A stretch of DNA of 64,000 nucleotides from Enterovibrio gelatinilyticus (lineage in GTDB: Bacteria > Pseudomonadota > Gammaproteobacteria > Enterobacterales > Vibrionaceae): the NCBI RefSeq assembly GCF_028683095.1, contig NZ_JAJUBC010000009.1, positions 62,001-126,000 on the forward strand, in the 5' to 3' direction. This document shows positions 18,390-28,419 of this stretch, piece after piece. The stretch's first letter is position 1. Each line of letters begins with the position of its first letter. The notes under the pieces are model-generated. The model ran no database searches, was not told where the DNA came from, and saw nothing but the letters and a program-made list of their open reading frames with translations. A program made the translations under genes and the position numbers.

Positions 18390-19358
18390 TTAGAGTTGTA
18401 GTCCCAATGCTGTCCAAATACCTTTCTCTTCTATTTGTGAAGAGAAATGACGTTCGGCACCTTCATGGGAAAGTTTGAAGTTTGATACTGAATTGCCTGT
18501 CGAGATAACCTCGCTCGTGGACAATGTTTGTCCATTTATATTTCTAAGAGACAACTCAGTGACTTTTGTGGTGATAAATGCATCACCAACCATGTTTTTA
18601 CGATAGTCAGAATTCATTATTAAAATATGTGAAATCGAACGCGACTTTCGAGTGGTTGTATTAATACCTACAGCGCCGAATTTTTCCGCTATAAATGCAG
18701 CACTTTTTTTATCGTTCACATCGGGCTTAATATAAACAAGAATACTGGACTTAACTTGGTCTACCTCTGCAACTAGCGTAGGAAGATAAGTAATATCAAC
18801 TGCTCTTTTTTCGTTCATCGTTGACAAGATACCTATGCGAACATAGAGGTCTGCTAACTCGTCTTCGAGGTTGTTATTTTCCAACCACCACGTCAGTCTG
18901 TCTTGATGTGACAAGTTCTTAAGTTCAACTTCGGCATTGCTTTCAATTTGATCTATCTCAGTCAAAATTTGCGCTTTAACGTTGTCTCGCTTCACTCGAG
19001 CTTGAACATAATAGGCAACATCATTTTGCTCACTGCGCAGATACTCAGTGCCAATAAGTGTCAATTGTGCGGACTTCGCATTGACGGTGCTTTTCACATT
19101 TTCGTAGCTTAGCGCACCATCATTAATTTTTCGGAAACTATCATTTTTTGTAAAAGAAGAGTCCACTTGAGTCCATAGCTGTTCATTGATTTGACCTAGC
19201 GCGGATTTCTTAGCCAAATTCAAGCTACGGCCTTCTCCAACCGAATAAATATAGTTAGGGTCATTCACCGTTTCGACGTTATACCAATCTGGTGGTGTCG
19301 TTGATTGGCAGCCAACCAATACTAACGGCAACAATACTGCGTAGATTTTTTTAATCAT
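18390..19358 (-). CDS. LPP20-type lipoprotein, first gene of the lipoprotein operon
   Basis: A 322-residue lipoprotein, starting at the ATG at 19356-19358 because this gives a lipobox (LVGC, Cys17) right after a signal sequence; the longer frame upstream does not. The ribosome-binding site is weak. The first ~110 mature residues are LPP20-like: 'PPDWYNVETVNDPNYIYSVGEG' then 'AKKSALGQINEQLWTQV', followed by 'VAYYVQARVKRDNV'. The C-terminal half (~200 residues) is alpha/beta and contains 'SSILVYIKPDVNDKKSAAFIAEKFGAVGI', with no family I recognise. With the next two genes it makes an LPP20 - CsgG-like - LPP20 set, which recalls the FlgT/FlgO/FlgP triad of Vibrio but is not flagellar by sequence that I can confirm. 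Confidence 0.75.
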   Translation of the reverse strand: MIKKIYAVLLPLVLVGCQSTTPPDWYNVETVNDPNYIYSVGEGRSLNLAKKSALGQINEQLWTQVDSSFTKNDSFRKINDGALSYENVKSTVNAKSAQLTLIGTEYLRSEQNDVAYYVQARVKRDNVKAQILTEIDQIESNAEVELKNLSHQDRLTWWLENNNLEDELADLYVRIGILSTMNEKRAVDITYLPTLVAEVDQVKSSILVYIKPDVNDKKSAAFIAEKFGAVGINTTTRKSRSISHILIMNSDYRKNMVGDAFITTKVTELSLRNINGQTLSTSEVISTGNSVSNFKLSHEGAERHFSSQIEEKGIWTALGLQL

Positions 19359-19889
19359 TTTTATAAGAAACCACTCAGAGGTTAATAGATAGACGAAATC
19401 AGTCATCGTCGCTTTAGTAATCCAAGGTGAATCTCGAACCATGACAATTAGCTCTCATTTAGAGAGAGTCTCTAATGGCATATATTTTAATGAGTCAAGA
19501 CAACCAAGCAATGGCGCGCATTATCTGGATAAAGATCTAAATTTTCAATAAGGAATGTAATTTTATTGCAAGAATTCTGACTTAAACGTGACATTTATAA
19601 TGGCGAATAAATACCATCTCACAGAGAGAGTAATAAAAGTACCCATTCATTATTTTATGAAAAGAACCTATTTACTGTGGGAATCTATTCACCTTTAAAT
19701 AATCTCACCTGGCAACCATTGCAAGGATGAATTGTCTTTATTTGTAGCAGGGTGAGTAATTAAAAACAGATGATAAATATTTGATGGTAGTATTTTTAAG
19801 AGCATAACTGGCTATTGTTAGCCAGTTATGTCGTATGTTTGAAGGGTTTAAATAATGATATCGAATAGATTCATGCAAAAAAGTTCGTG
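19359..19889. other. Gap between T6SS end and lipoprotein operon, with a 12-bp perfect inverted repeat
   Basis: About 530 AT-rich bases with no credible gene. The region next to 19358 should hold the lipoprotein operon promoter. CATAACTGGCTA (19803-19814) and TAGCCAGTTATG (19819-19830) form a perfect 12-bp stem with a four-base loop about 60 bases after the last T6SS gene. No T-run follows on either strand, so it may be a decay barrier or an operator rather than an intrinsic terminator. Confidence 0.55.
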
Positions 19890-21155
19890 CTAGTCGGGTT
19901 CATCGCTTTTTCGTAGCGTTCGTTGAAGCAGCATATTCTTCATAACAATAGATTTGAGGTTCTTGTCGACGATATGAAGCTCCTCTTCGGCTTGTTGGAC
20001 ATTTCCTTCTTGAATCAGCCTTTCTGCATAGGTAATTCGGGCAATGACAGGTGAAAGACTTATCGCATAGTTCTCAAGCCCAACAGCCAACGTTTGTAAT
20101 TGTTCAAGTCTTCCCGTTCTTACCATAAGGCTCACATTTGCTGCGCGAGTTCTTGCCGTAACGAAACGCTCATTTAACTCATCGAAGTCCGCCACAACAC
20201 TTGACTGCCAACGCTGAACAGACTCGCTCAGTTCCAATGCTTCTTTAGAGTCCGGAAATAGATACTGGAAACTATCTGCCAATTCCATACTAGAACGAAA
20301 AGAATCCGCGACATCTTCCTCAGACAGCATAGATAATTTTTCGCTATATCGAGTAAACAACTGCGACTGATAGTGCTTCAATCCCTGAGCGCCAAATTCC
20401 TCGCGGATTTGCTGCGCCTCATCGACCGAGATGATTTTTGGCTCGGTGAGCGCGACTGTTAACTCTGACGCGGGGGACGGTCTGCTGCCTTGCACATACT
20501 GCAAGCCATAAAGAGACGCACCACCTAATAAAACGCCTAGAACAAATACCAATGCGCTGGCATTCTGTTTTTTAACTTTCACTTCAACAGGTGGCGGCAC
20601 GACTACGCCCGTTCGTGAACTGTTCTCCAAGCGATCAATATGTTCAAAAACAGTAAAGCCGAGCACATCGAGGTCTGCCACCTTTTCACTTCCGCGCAGT
20701 GAAAGATTACGGTCAATCGCCTGTAATGCCCTTTCAGAGCGATACAAATCTCGTAGCTGGCTCAATTGCGGGTGCATTGCCCGCAACTCTCCACCCATGC
20801 GCCCCAACATCCAACGGTACAATTCAACCCGTTTTGCCTGTGGCATGTTTTGGTCTACGTGTTTGTCGCGAAGCACCGCCACTTGCAATTCAAGACCATT
20901 GGCAAAGCCTGAAAGACCTTGAGTTTTCAGTGATGCAACCGTGTAGTAGATAGCCACTAGCAAATCAGCACCATCAGAGGTAGCGACCTTTTCACACAGA
21001 GTACGTACTTTGTCCCAATCAACAGACCCACCCAGCGGATTAAAACGACGATTAATTTCACTGCGGATGGCTTGATAGTCGGCAGAGTCCTTCAAACGAG
21101 AGTCATCTGCCGCTAACTTTATGCCGTCGATGTCAGTCAACATCCATTGCGCCAT
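19890..21155 (-). CDS. vasL: T6SS accessory protein VasL
   Basis: A 421-residue protein, the last T6SS gene. The N-terminal ~145 residues resemble the ImpA_N domain shared with TssA ('DYQAIRSEINRRFNPLGGSVDWDKVRTLCEKVA'), then one membrane segment at about 199-217 (ALVFVLGVLLGGASLYG) and a ~200-residue helical C-terminal part of the VasL type ending in 'ERLIQEGNVQQAEEELHIVDKNLKSIVMK'. In V. cholerae VasL is encoded directly after VasK, as here. TssA-family proteins prime or cap sheath growth; the membrane anchor suggests a role at the membrane complex. It starts 24 bases after tssM-side sequence in the same operon. Confidence 0.88.
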   Translation of the reverse strand: MAQWMLTDIDGIKLAADDSRLKDSADYQAIRSEINRRFNPLGGSVDWDKVRTLCEKVATSDGADLLVAIYYTVASLKTQGLSGFANGLELQVAVLRDKHVDQNMPQAKRVELYRWMLGRMGGELRAMHPQLSQLRDLYRSERALQAIDRNLSLRGSEKVADLDVLGFTVFEHIDRLENSSRTGVVVPPPVEVKVKKQNASALVFVLGVLLGGASLYGLQYVQGSRPSPASELTVALTEPKIISVDEAQQIREEFGAQGLKHYQSQLFTRYSEKLSMLSEEDVADSFRSSMELADSFQYLFPDSKEALELSESVQRWQSSVVADFDELNERFVTARTRAANVSLMVRTGRLEQLQTLAVGLENYAISLSPVIARITYAERLIQEGNVQQAEEELHIVDKNLKSIVMKNMLLQRTLRKSDEPD

Positions 21156-21179
21156 GTTTATACTTCCTTAGTCATGACG

Positions 21180-24100
21180 TTAGTAGAGCGTACGAGAGAG
21201 CTTAAAGCCTCTGAAAATGGATGCCGTGAACGGATTGCTATCGGCTTCCGAATGCAATCTGTACATCACGTTACCTCGGTCAACATTGAAGCGATAATCG
21301 ACACTGGTGGATGTTGAACCCACCACTTCCGCTTCTTCAAGCAAACGGAAGAATGCCCACGGGCCACGAATACTGATACTTCGGGGTGAAGAATTAGCCG
21401 CTACAGGCACCAAGGTCAGTTTGCTGACCGCAGATTCACGTAGCGTATTTGGCCAAATCAAACCGACGTTTTTACGCGGCCCATGGCTATATTCAACATA
21501 CTGACCATCTATATTTATGACTGATCGGCGTTTATTGGCACTGAGTTCAACAGGTTCCAGAGTGAACTCTACATCCAGTACACCTTTTCGATTGAAGAAG
21601 GCTTGTTGAATCTGACGGGCTGAATCTAACTGATTGAGAACATCAGCACGGATCAATGTTTTCTCACCTTCGGCTGTATCAAAATCGCCCGCATCTTCAA
21701 GGAACATCTTCAAATTGTTCTCATAAAACTTGGTCAATATGCCATTCGGCGCAAAGAAGGACTCAAAGTCTTCCAGCGCAACGTCTTTCGATGATGCTGG
21801 GTTGAACGGGTAACGAGATGCCAACTTGGTGCGGAATTCGTTATACACATCATTAGTCCAACGCACTTCAAGGTATCGAATCGCTTCTTGACGAATCACA
21901 TACCAACTCTCATCCGCCAGCTTTTTCAGCATCGAATCATAAGGCTGTGGCATACCTGTCGCGATGCGCTCCAACACATAGATAGGGTCAGCGCTGTTTA
22001 ACGTCAGTCTCGCCTTTGTTGCTTCAAGCGCGGCTTTACCCACATCAGGAGAATCATTGATTGATTTCATGTAAGCGGTAAGTTGAGACACCGCATCCAC
22101 GACTTCATCAAGATAAATAGGCTTACCCGGCTCCGTCGTCGCCAAGCCGTTTAGCTCTGAAAATTGATTATCAACCAATGCGGCAACACGGTATCGCGGC
22201 GATTTAACAAGTTCATCGCGCGCGGCATCGTTGTCAGGCAATGGCGGAAATAAATCCGTGTTGTCAGTCACTTCTTCGAGTAAACGGTGCAATGGTTGGT
22301 TATTGCCCGTAATGCTCTCTAGCACCAATACCGCGTTGTGGATGTCTGGGAAGTATTTGATGTCTACGTCATTCATTGCGCGACGCCAGCTGTCGGAGTA
22401 ATCAGCAATGTACTGGCTGCGAATTTTCTCGCGAAGCACACGCTTATCTTCGTCTGAAAAATCGATTGATTCAGTCTGGCCAAGTACCCAGCTGTCCACC
22501 AGCGCTAACTCTGAAACGGAATCTGATTCAGGAATGAAAAAACTGGTGAAACCTTTCTTGGTCAAAATGCGCGGAATTTCGAGGTCTTTACTCTCTTCTG
22601 TTCGCTGCGTAAACACCACGTCAAACACTGGGCCAATAGCAGTTGCCAAATTGACTGGCGCACCAAGCACTGATGTAGACGCCTGTTTGAGGTTACGATA
22701 AACCCGCTGTTCTATTGGCATTCGACTAAGTTGGCGTTGTGTCGATGCAATCAACCCATCATACGGAGCAAGAATAGCTTCAGCGTCATCTTGCCCATCT
22801 AAGCGATCACCCTCTAGATCCGTGTGCTGCATCGCGTAATCAAGGTGCTGCATCAAGCGCTCTTGAGTTTGACGATCGCCAGGATATTGCTCTTGCCACT
22901 CTGCCGCGAAGAAGTTTTGCACCATGTTTTGATAACGACCCTCGTCATTGGTCATCATTCGGAACACGCGCAATGCAGTCAACCTCTGTTCATCGTCCTG
23001 CGCGTCTGCAATTTCTGCTGCTGCCGTTTTCAATAATGCTGGCAAATAGCGATTTTCGAGCAAGCTTAAGTATGTGCGCTCCACTTCTGGACCAATAACA
23101 TGACCTTGATACAAACCCAAGTCAGAGAGATGCTCTGGCTTATCTCGAAAGAAACCAAATTCCAGCGTTGCCTGTCGAATGGTATCAAGAGGTGCAAGAA
23201 TATCGGCACCATCATCAATCACGACATCAGAGGTGTAGTTGGTTTCGTATTCATTCACCTTGGTTAACACCGCATCAGCTTGGTTGACGTTCTTCAAATA
23301 ATATTGATGCCATGAACCAATCAGCAATACTGAGGCTATCGAGCACGCAACCACAGAAAGCAACATAACTCGGCGCTTTGTTTTTGCCACACGAAAATTA
23401 TCTGACGCCAAGCCTGCTTCGGGATAAATCACTTTGCTGAACAGTTTTTGCGTGAAGTAGGTTGTCGAATTATTCGCGTTTTGCGCACTGTTTACGGCAT
23501 GAGAAATACCGTAACGACGCGATGCGGAATCAATAAATGCATTGGTCGGCACGCCCTGCTGATACACAGAGGTAAAATACACGCCCCGCACGAGCGCAGA
23601 CGTGGAGAATTGATCACTGCCAAATGCATCTTGCAGGAACTGCTTCATGACATCATGAAGACCCGCCATTTGACGACTGAAGCTATATATCGCGGTACGA
23701 TCTTCGCTGTCATATGTTTGCATCAGAATGGAAGGCAACATCGCGTTAACGCGTTCTACAAACCCACCAAAATCTTTATCAAATTCATTCAGCCAACTGT
23801 CGAGATCATCAACCGAGTCTAGGGTGAACGTGAAGCCCAGCACTTCTTCACGTTCTGCTTTGCTGCAATGACGGAAGAAGGGTTCAAAGCCATGCAAAAG
23901 ATCGAGCTTAGTGAGCGAGACATATACTGGCAAACGTGTCGAAAGTGTTTCCATGAGTTCACGTAAACGTGCCCTCAGCAAATTGGCATACGCGCGACGC
24001 TCGCTGGTTGTGGATGTCGCCAAGTTTGCTACGTCCAGAGCGATCACCACACCATTCAACGGACGACGACTACGCGTTTTCTCTAGCCACTTGATAAAGT

Positions 24101-24725
24101 GGAGCCATAAACGACGCTCAAGCTCACCTTCCCCATCGTTACTGGTAGCACGTTGTGTCAGCAGTTCACCATCTGGGTCGATCAAAACAGAATCGTCACC
24201 AATCCACCAATCGAAGGAGAAAGGGTTTTCGCTTTTCTTACCTGAGGCACGCATGACCGATGAGAAAACAAAATTCTGACCGGAGCGATTAATTAGGCTT
24301 GTCTTGCCTGCATTTTCTGGACCCAACACTAAGTACCAAGGCAATGCATACAAATAATTACGCTTGTTTAGGCTCTTATGCAGCGCCGTCATCACTTGGT
24401 TTAGTTCTGACTCTTGACGTTCTTCAAATCGCTGAATGGGATCTTCTTGAAGCTGACGCTCTCGCGCTTGGTCAGCATGGTAGCCTTTGAGTTTTCGCCA
24501 CTGCAAAAAGCCCCAGAGCGCTAGCCAAGCAAGGGAAAATATAACACTGGTAATAGCACGCGCAGTGATCGACGCGAGTGGTTGACTGTCGTTAATGGTC
24601 AGCCAAGGGCCGGCCCACCATATAGCGACATTGAGCAACACAAAAATAGCCACCAATAAGATTGGTAGCCCCGCTTTCATAGCTGGCAGCATTTTCTGTA
24701 GAAGCGATTTGAACTTGCTGAACAT
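21180..24725 (-). CDS. tssM: T6SS inner-membrane protein TssM (IcmF/VasK)
   Basis: A 1181-residue inner-membrane protein. Two membrane helices lie at about 18-36 and 57-75 and a third near 460, where 'RVMLLSVVACSIASVLLIGSWHQYY' begins the large periplasmic part. The cytoplasmic loop has Walker A GPENAGKT at 135-142 and 'DPDGELLTQ', so nucleotide binding is likely. The C-terminal periplasmic domain ends with 'GPWAFFRLLEEAEVVGSTSTSVDYRF', the conserved IcmF C-terminus that meets the TssJ lipoprotein. With TssL and TssJ it forms the trans-envelope complex that docks the baseplate. Confidence 0.96.
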   Translation of the reverse strand: MFSKFKSLLQKMLPAMKAGLPILLVAIFVLLNVAIWWAGPWLTINDSQPLASITARAITSVIFSLAWLALWGFLQWRKLKGYHADQARERQLQEDPIQRFEERQESELNQVMTALHKSLNKRNYLYALPWYLVLGPENAGKTSLINRSGQNFVFSSVMRASGKKSENPFSFDWWIGDDSVLIDPDGELLTQRATSNDGEGELERRLWLHFIKWLEKTRSRRPLNGVVIALDVANLATSTTSERRAYANLLRARLRELMETLSTRLPVYVSLTKLDLLHGFEPFFRHCSKAEREEVLGFTFTLDSVDDLDSWLNEFDKDFGGFVERVNAMLPSILMQTYDSEDRTAIYSFSRQMAGLHDVMKQFLQDAFGSDQFSTSALVRGVYFTSVYQQGVPTNAFIDSASRRYGISHAVNSAQNANNSTTYFTQKLFSKVIYPEAGLASDNFRVAKTKRRVMLLSVVACSIASVLLIGSWHQYYLKNVNQADAVLTKVNEYETNYTSDVVIDDGADILAPLDTIRQATLEFGFFRDKPEHLSDLGLYQGHVIGPEVERTYLSLLENRYLPALLKTAAAEIADAQDDEQRLTALRVFRMMTNDEGRYQNMVQNFFAAEWQEQYPGDRQTQERLMQHLDYAMQHTDLEGDRLDGQDDAEAILAPYDGLIASTQRQLSRMPIEQRVYRNLKQASTSVLGAPVNLATAIGPVFDVVFTQRTEESKDLEIPRILTKKGFTSFFIPESDSVSELALVDSWVLGQTESIDFSDEDKRVLREKIRSQYIADYSDSWRRAMNDVDIKYFPDIHNAVLVLESITGNNQPLHRLLEEVTDNTDLFPPLPDNDAARDELVKSPRYRVAALVDNQFSELNGLATTEPGKPIYLDEVVDAVSQLTAYMKSINDSPDVGKAALEATKARLTLNSADPIYVLERIATGMPQPYDSMLKKLADESWYVIRQEAIRYLEVRWTNDVYNEFRTKLASRYPFNPASSKDVALEDFESFFAPNGILTKFYENNLKMFLEDAGDFDTAEGEKTLIRADVLNQLDSARQIQQAFFNRKGVLDVEFTLEPVELSANKRRSVINIDGQYVEYSHGPRKNVGLIWPNTLRESAVSKLTLVPVAANSSPRSISIRGPWAFFRLLEEAEVVGSTSTSVDYRFNVDRGNVMYRLHSEADSNPFTASIFRGFKLSRTLY

Positions 24726-24745
24726 AATGTTTCGATCCCTGATTT

Positions 24746-26155
24746 TTATTGTGCTTTCGCTATATTTTCGAGCCGCTGAATCAGCAATGGCTCCCAGTCA
24801 ACCAACGACGTTCTGGTCGTCTGTTCTAACAAAATCTGATATTGCTGCTCTGCCATGGCAGACAGTTGATGACGACGCATGACATCAGCAGATAGCATGC
24901 GCCAGTAAAATTGATCTCGTGGTTCTGTTGATGCTGACAACCCATCGTTAAGCATGGCGAGTGCAACAGACAGACCGCCCTCGTCCGCCAAGGTAAAGGC
25001 TTCTTTTCGCTTTGCATCCCAATCAGAAATCCCAGACGAGCCTGTGCTCGAGGTCTCTCCCTCATTTAACCAACGACGCGTTTCATCATTGACAAACGGC
25101 GCCCCACCCTTGAACTTGAGCTCTGCGACCAAAGGAAGGCGTTTTACAAAAGCACGGGTTTCGCTGGCAATGGTGTCTGCCCATTCAGCATTACCCAGTT
25201 TGAGCGCGATGCGATAACTGAGAAAATGACCGTCAATCCAATACGGCGCGACAGTGAGACTCTGTTCGACTTTGCGCCAAAGAGCATGATCAGCACCGCG
25301 ATTTAGCTGCTCTTCATATTCTGAGATACGATCAAGCGATACTGGCATTAATTGGGTTTCGCCATTGGCTTCCGCTTCGGGTACGGAGGTGATAGAAAAC
25401 CATACCGAAAAGCGACGTAATCGCAGCGACAGCGCAATGCCGCCGCCGTCTAGCTCAGACACAAACTCAGACACTTTAAGAAGCGTTTGCTTCACGGCGC
25501 GATCTGAACTGCCATCAATTTCAAGTTTTCCAACGTTTGCGGCCGGTGAAGGTGCATTCGATGTCGGCGAGGATTCCGCACTGGTCGTAGCTTGCACGAC
25601 GCGTTCGTTTTGCGTGAGCCGACGCTTCATGAGCGCCGCAACATCCTCTACCCCTTCGATAGGCAGATCATGCGCACTGGCAGCGCTTTCCAACTCACCC
25701 AGTGCCGTGTTGAGTTGTTCTTTTTGTTCTGCATCGAACATCGATGCATCAATTTTCTCCGCCGCTTTTTCTGTTCGCTGGATAATCTGCGAGAAGAATT
25801 TCCTACGAGGTAAAACACCTCGAGGACCCGGTGCTGGATGGCAGGTTTCCCAGTAATGCTGGATAAAATCTGCCAGTACAAACAGTGACAGCGTAAATCG
25901 CTCAGGTGACGCTTGATACTGGAGGCATTGCAACAAGTGCGTGAGCAGTTTGAGGTCTTTTGTACTATTTTCCATCAGCTTCAATGCACTTTGCTCGGCT
26001 TCTCCCCACTGCACTTCCGTGTGGGATAACGAGCCGACCTTCATCATTTGCCCTTCAACAAAATCTAAAAGCACATCCTCTAGTAGGCGCTCTCCCACGG
26101 GATTGTCACCGGCTATAGGCTTGGTAATACGTTGACGGTACGTTTGCATATCCAT
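24746..26155 (-). CDS. tssA: T6SS TssA (VasJ)
   Basis: A 469-residue TssA homologue. The ATG at 26153-26155 (MDMQTYRQRITKPI) has AGGA at good spacing; an ATG two codons upstream is also possible. The N-terminal ImpA_N domain shows 'PIAGDNPVGERLLED', 'LLTHLLQCLQY' and 'WETCHPAPGPRG...RRKFFSQI'. The C-terminal domain ends in 'QYQILLEQTTRTSLVDWEPLLIQRLE', the helical region that forms the ring of long TssA proteins. TssA coordinates baseplate recruitment and tube/sheath polymerisation. It matches V. cholerae VasJ in gene order, between VasI and VasK. Confidence 0.93.
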   Translation of the reverse strand: MDMQTYRQRITKPIAGDNPVGERLLEDVLLDFVEGQMMKVGSLSHTEVQWGEAEQSALKLMENSTKDLKLLTHLLQCLQYQASPERFTLSLFVLADFIQHYWETCHPAPGPRGVLPRRKFFSQIIQRTEKAAEKIDASMFDAEQKEQLNTALGELESAASAHDLPIEGVEDVAALMKRRLTQNERVVQATTSAESSPTSNAPSPAANVGKLEIDGSSDRAVKQTLLKVSEFVSELDGGGIALSLRLRRFSVWFSITSVPEAEANGETQLMPVSLDRISEYEEQLNRGADHALWRKVEQSLTVAPYWIDGHFLSYRIALKLGNAEWADTIASETRAFVKRLPLVAELKFKGGAPFVNDETRRWLNEGETSSTGSSGISDWDAKRKEAFTLADEGGLSVALAMLNDGLSASTEPRDQFYWRMLSADVMRRHQLSAMAEQQYQILLEQTTRTSLVDWEPLLIQRLENIAKAQ

Positions 26156-26164
26156 TAGCATTTC

Positions 26165-26863
26165 CTACCAGCGACAGACTTGGCGCATTGGGGCTATCGT
26201 TTTTTTGAGCGTCGATGTATCGAAGGTCAAATTCCCAATCGCATCCAAATCAGAACGAACAACGGCGCGTGGTCCTGACATCAAAGCGCTCATCACTTCA
26301 ATCGCGGGCAAGCCACGTCCTGCCCTCATGATGTTACCAGTGTCATCGCTCAGCCATCGTTGCGTCACACTGGAACTTGCCGATGTGGTTACCGCGGCCT
26401 TTCCTGCCGAGGTTGCAGTCGGTAACACCAACTCCACTCGGCTGATATTATCGATACAGCTAAACATCAAAATGGGCATTTCAGACCGTTGTTGGTTTCG
26501 ATCAGGCAGAGCTGTCGCTGTCATCCACATCCCTGATTTGGGTTCTTTCATATCGACATAACGTAAAACAAACCCGCCATCTTCCTCTCTGTCACGCTCA
26601 CTGCGAGTGGCGCGCTGCCATGCTTCTGGCTTAAGTGCCACAAATGTGGTTTCCGTGGCTTTCTTCACTGGCGTATTGAATAGGTTGTCAAAGCAAGCGA
26701 GTCTTTCTAAGCGTCCAAAAATATCCGCACACACCTTGGCTTGAACCAACACCTCACTCGCAGCCATTTTGCCGTCAGAATCCTCTTTTGCAGACACCGT
26801 TATGGGGGAAAGCCAGCACGCGAATACAAATGAACCCACTACCATCGTTTTGGCCAGACGCAT
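26165..26863 (-). CDS. vasI: T6SS-associated protein VasI (TagO family)
   Basis: A 232-residue secreted or periplasmic protein. The ATG at 26861-26863 is preceded by GGAG and gives a clear signal peptide (cut near ITVSA-KED); the upstream nine codons belong to the vasH overlap. Two cysteines in 'AKVCADIFGRLERLACFDNLF' are typical of the VasI/TagO family N-terminus, and the C-terminal region 'RQVCRW' adds another cysteine. The role is not well known; it is a frequent T6SS accessory in Vibrio. It starts three bases before the vasH stop ends, so the genes are coupled. Confidence 0.87.
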   Translation of the reverse strand: MRLAKTMVVGSFVFACWLSPITVSAKEDSDGKMAASEVLVQAKVCADIFGRLERLACFDNLFNTPVKKATETTFVALKPEAWQRATRSERDREEDGGFVLRYVDMKEPKSGMWMTATALPDRNQQRSEMPILMFSCIDNISRVELVLPTATSAGKAAVTTSASSSVTQRWLSDDTGNIMRAGRGLPAIEVMSALMSGPRAVVRSDLDAIGNLTFDTSTLKKTIAPMRQVCRW

Positions 26864-26865
26864 GA

Positions 26866-28416
26866 TTAACTTATCTCCATTTTCAAACACTTATGTGCCA
26901 ATGTGCGCTTAGGTAACCCCAAGCTCTCCGCGGCCTTTGTACGGTCGCCATCAAAGCTAGTTAGGCGCGATCGAATAACACTGATTTCGAAGTGTTGAAC
27001 AGCGGCTCTTAGGTCCTTGATATTGGTGAGATCAACGCCGATAAAACTCTCATTTTCCACTTCATCAACATTGGGTAACGACGTGGTGCGTTGTTCAAAA
27101 ACATGCTCACCAAAGCTCTCAGCGGAAATTTCTTCTCCGTTAGGTGTCATGGCGCAGGCATATTCAATAAGGTTACGAAGTTCACGAACATTGCCAGGAA
27201 AGTCATGACGATTTAGCAAGTCGATAGCGGCATAACGAATACCAGTGATACCCACACCAGCAGCTTGGTTATAGGTATTGATGAAGTGGCGACATAGCTC
27301 TGGTATATCCGCTTTGCGAGCAACCAAAGCAGGCACAAAAATCGGAAACTGATTGAGTCTATAGAAAAGATCACGACGAAATTCATTGCTCTCCGTCTTC
27401 TCTTGCATTGCGACGTGGGTTGCTGCCACAAGACGAAAATCAACACGAATTTCTTTAGACCCACCCACAGGACGATAACTACGTGTCTCTAAAACACGCA
27501 GTAGTTTGGATTGCAATGCGAGCGGCATATCTCCAATTTCATCGAGGAATAAAGTCCCGCCATCGGCGTCAGCGATAAGGCCGGACTTATTGCGGTCGGC
27601 ACCAGAAAATGCCCCTTTCTGGTGACCAAAAAGTTCACTTTCCAGAAGGTTTTCAGGGATTGCCGCACAGTTGATCGCCACAAATGCGTTGCCCTTACGG
27701 TCAGACAGTTCATGAACAGCACGCGCAACCAACTCTTTTCCAGTTCCTGTTTCGCCACAAATCAACACATTGAGAGACGACTGCGCAGCCGTCACCACCT
27801 TGTTCCGCATTTCCTGCATCTGTGCACTTTCACCAATCAAGACGCTTTTCAGTTCAAACGCTTTCTCTCTGTCCTTTTCATCTCGACGAATTTCAGCGAT
27901 TGAGGTACTCAGCACCGAAATCTGACGATACTCCTCACCAAGATCGGTAATCATCTGGCATTGGTTTGTAAATATTTCACAGGTACGCGCCCACTGATGA
28001 TCAGCCAATAAACTGCTTAACACGGATGCAGGCCCTGTCATCACCATGAGTGCATTAATGCGCTTCACGCCAGGGGGTAGAGGCATGATCAACACACTCT
28101 CCCCTTTCGAACGCAAAGACATCAGATCTATAAACGCGGGGTTTTCTAACCAATAATTTAGCTTCGCGGGGTCAAGTAGCATGGCAGAAGCCGATTGAAA
28201 CACATGGGCAAACGGATGTGTGAAATCGTCTACTTCCCACTGATATCGGCTTTCATTGCCTTGCGCACAGAGCTTTCTTCCCTGCTCGCAAGGAAACATC
28301 ACCCAAACATGTGAAACGCCAAGCGCCGCTTCCACCTGTCGCGAGAATGCGGCCGTTAACTGGCCTTTATCCCGCGAGTGGGTGATAGACGCTGCAATGG
28401 AAAGCCAATCAACCAT
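26866..28416 (-). CDS. vasH: Sigma-54 enhancer-binding regulator VasH
   Basis: A 516-residue activator. The first ~190 residues are a sensory GAF-like domain with no phospho-acceptor receiver motif. The AAA+ domain has Walker A GETGTGKE, the sigma-54 contact loop as GAFSGA (usual form GAFTGA), and Walker B '[12 protein letters not shown]', with '[14 protein letters not shown]' downstream. The C-terminal Fis-type helix-turn-helix is '[22 protein letters not shown]'. In V. cholerae VasH works with RpoN to drive the hcp/vgrG operons, which are outside this window. I found no convincing -24/-12 element in front of tssB. Confidence 0.95.
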   Translation of the reverse strand: MVDWLSIAASITHSRDKGQLTAAFSRQVEAALGVSHVWVMFPCEQGRKLCAQGNESRYQWEVDDFTHPFAHVFQSASAMLLDPAKLNYWLENPAFIDLMSLRSKGESVLIMPLPPGVKRINALMVMTGPASVLSSLLADHQWARTCEIFTNQCQMITDLGEEYRQISVLSTSIAEIRRDEKDREKAFELKSVLIGESAQMQEMRNKVVTAAQSSLNVLICGETGTGKELVARAVHELSDRKGNAFVAINCAAIPENLLESELFGHQKGAFSGADRNKSGLIADADGGTLFLDEIGDMPLALQSKLLRVLETRSYRPVGGSKEIRVDFRLVAATHVAMQEKTESNEFRRDLFYRLNQFPIFVPALVARKADIPELCRHFINTYNQAAGVGITGIRYAAIDLLNRHDFPGNVRELRNLIEYACAMTPNGEEISAESFGEHVFEQRTTSLPNVDEVENESFIGVDLTNIKDLRAAVQHFEISVIRSRLTSFDGDRTKAAESLGLPKRTLAHKCLKMEIS

Positions 28417-28419
28417 TGT

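Noticed and set aside
16753-19358. Naming the three lipoproteins FlgP, FlgO and FlgT.
   Set aside because: The LPP20 match is only at family level and no flagellar genes are nearby.
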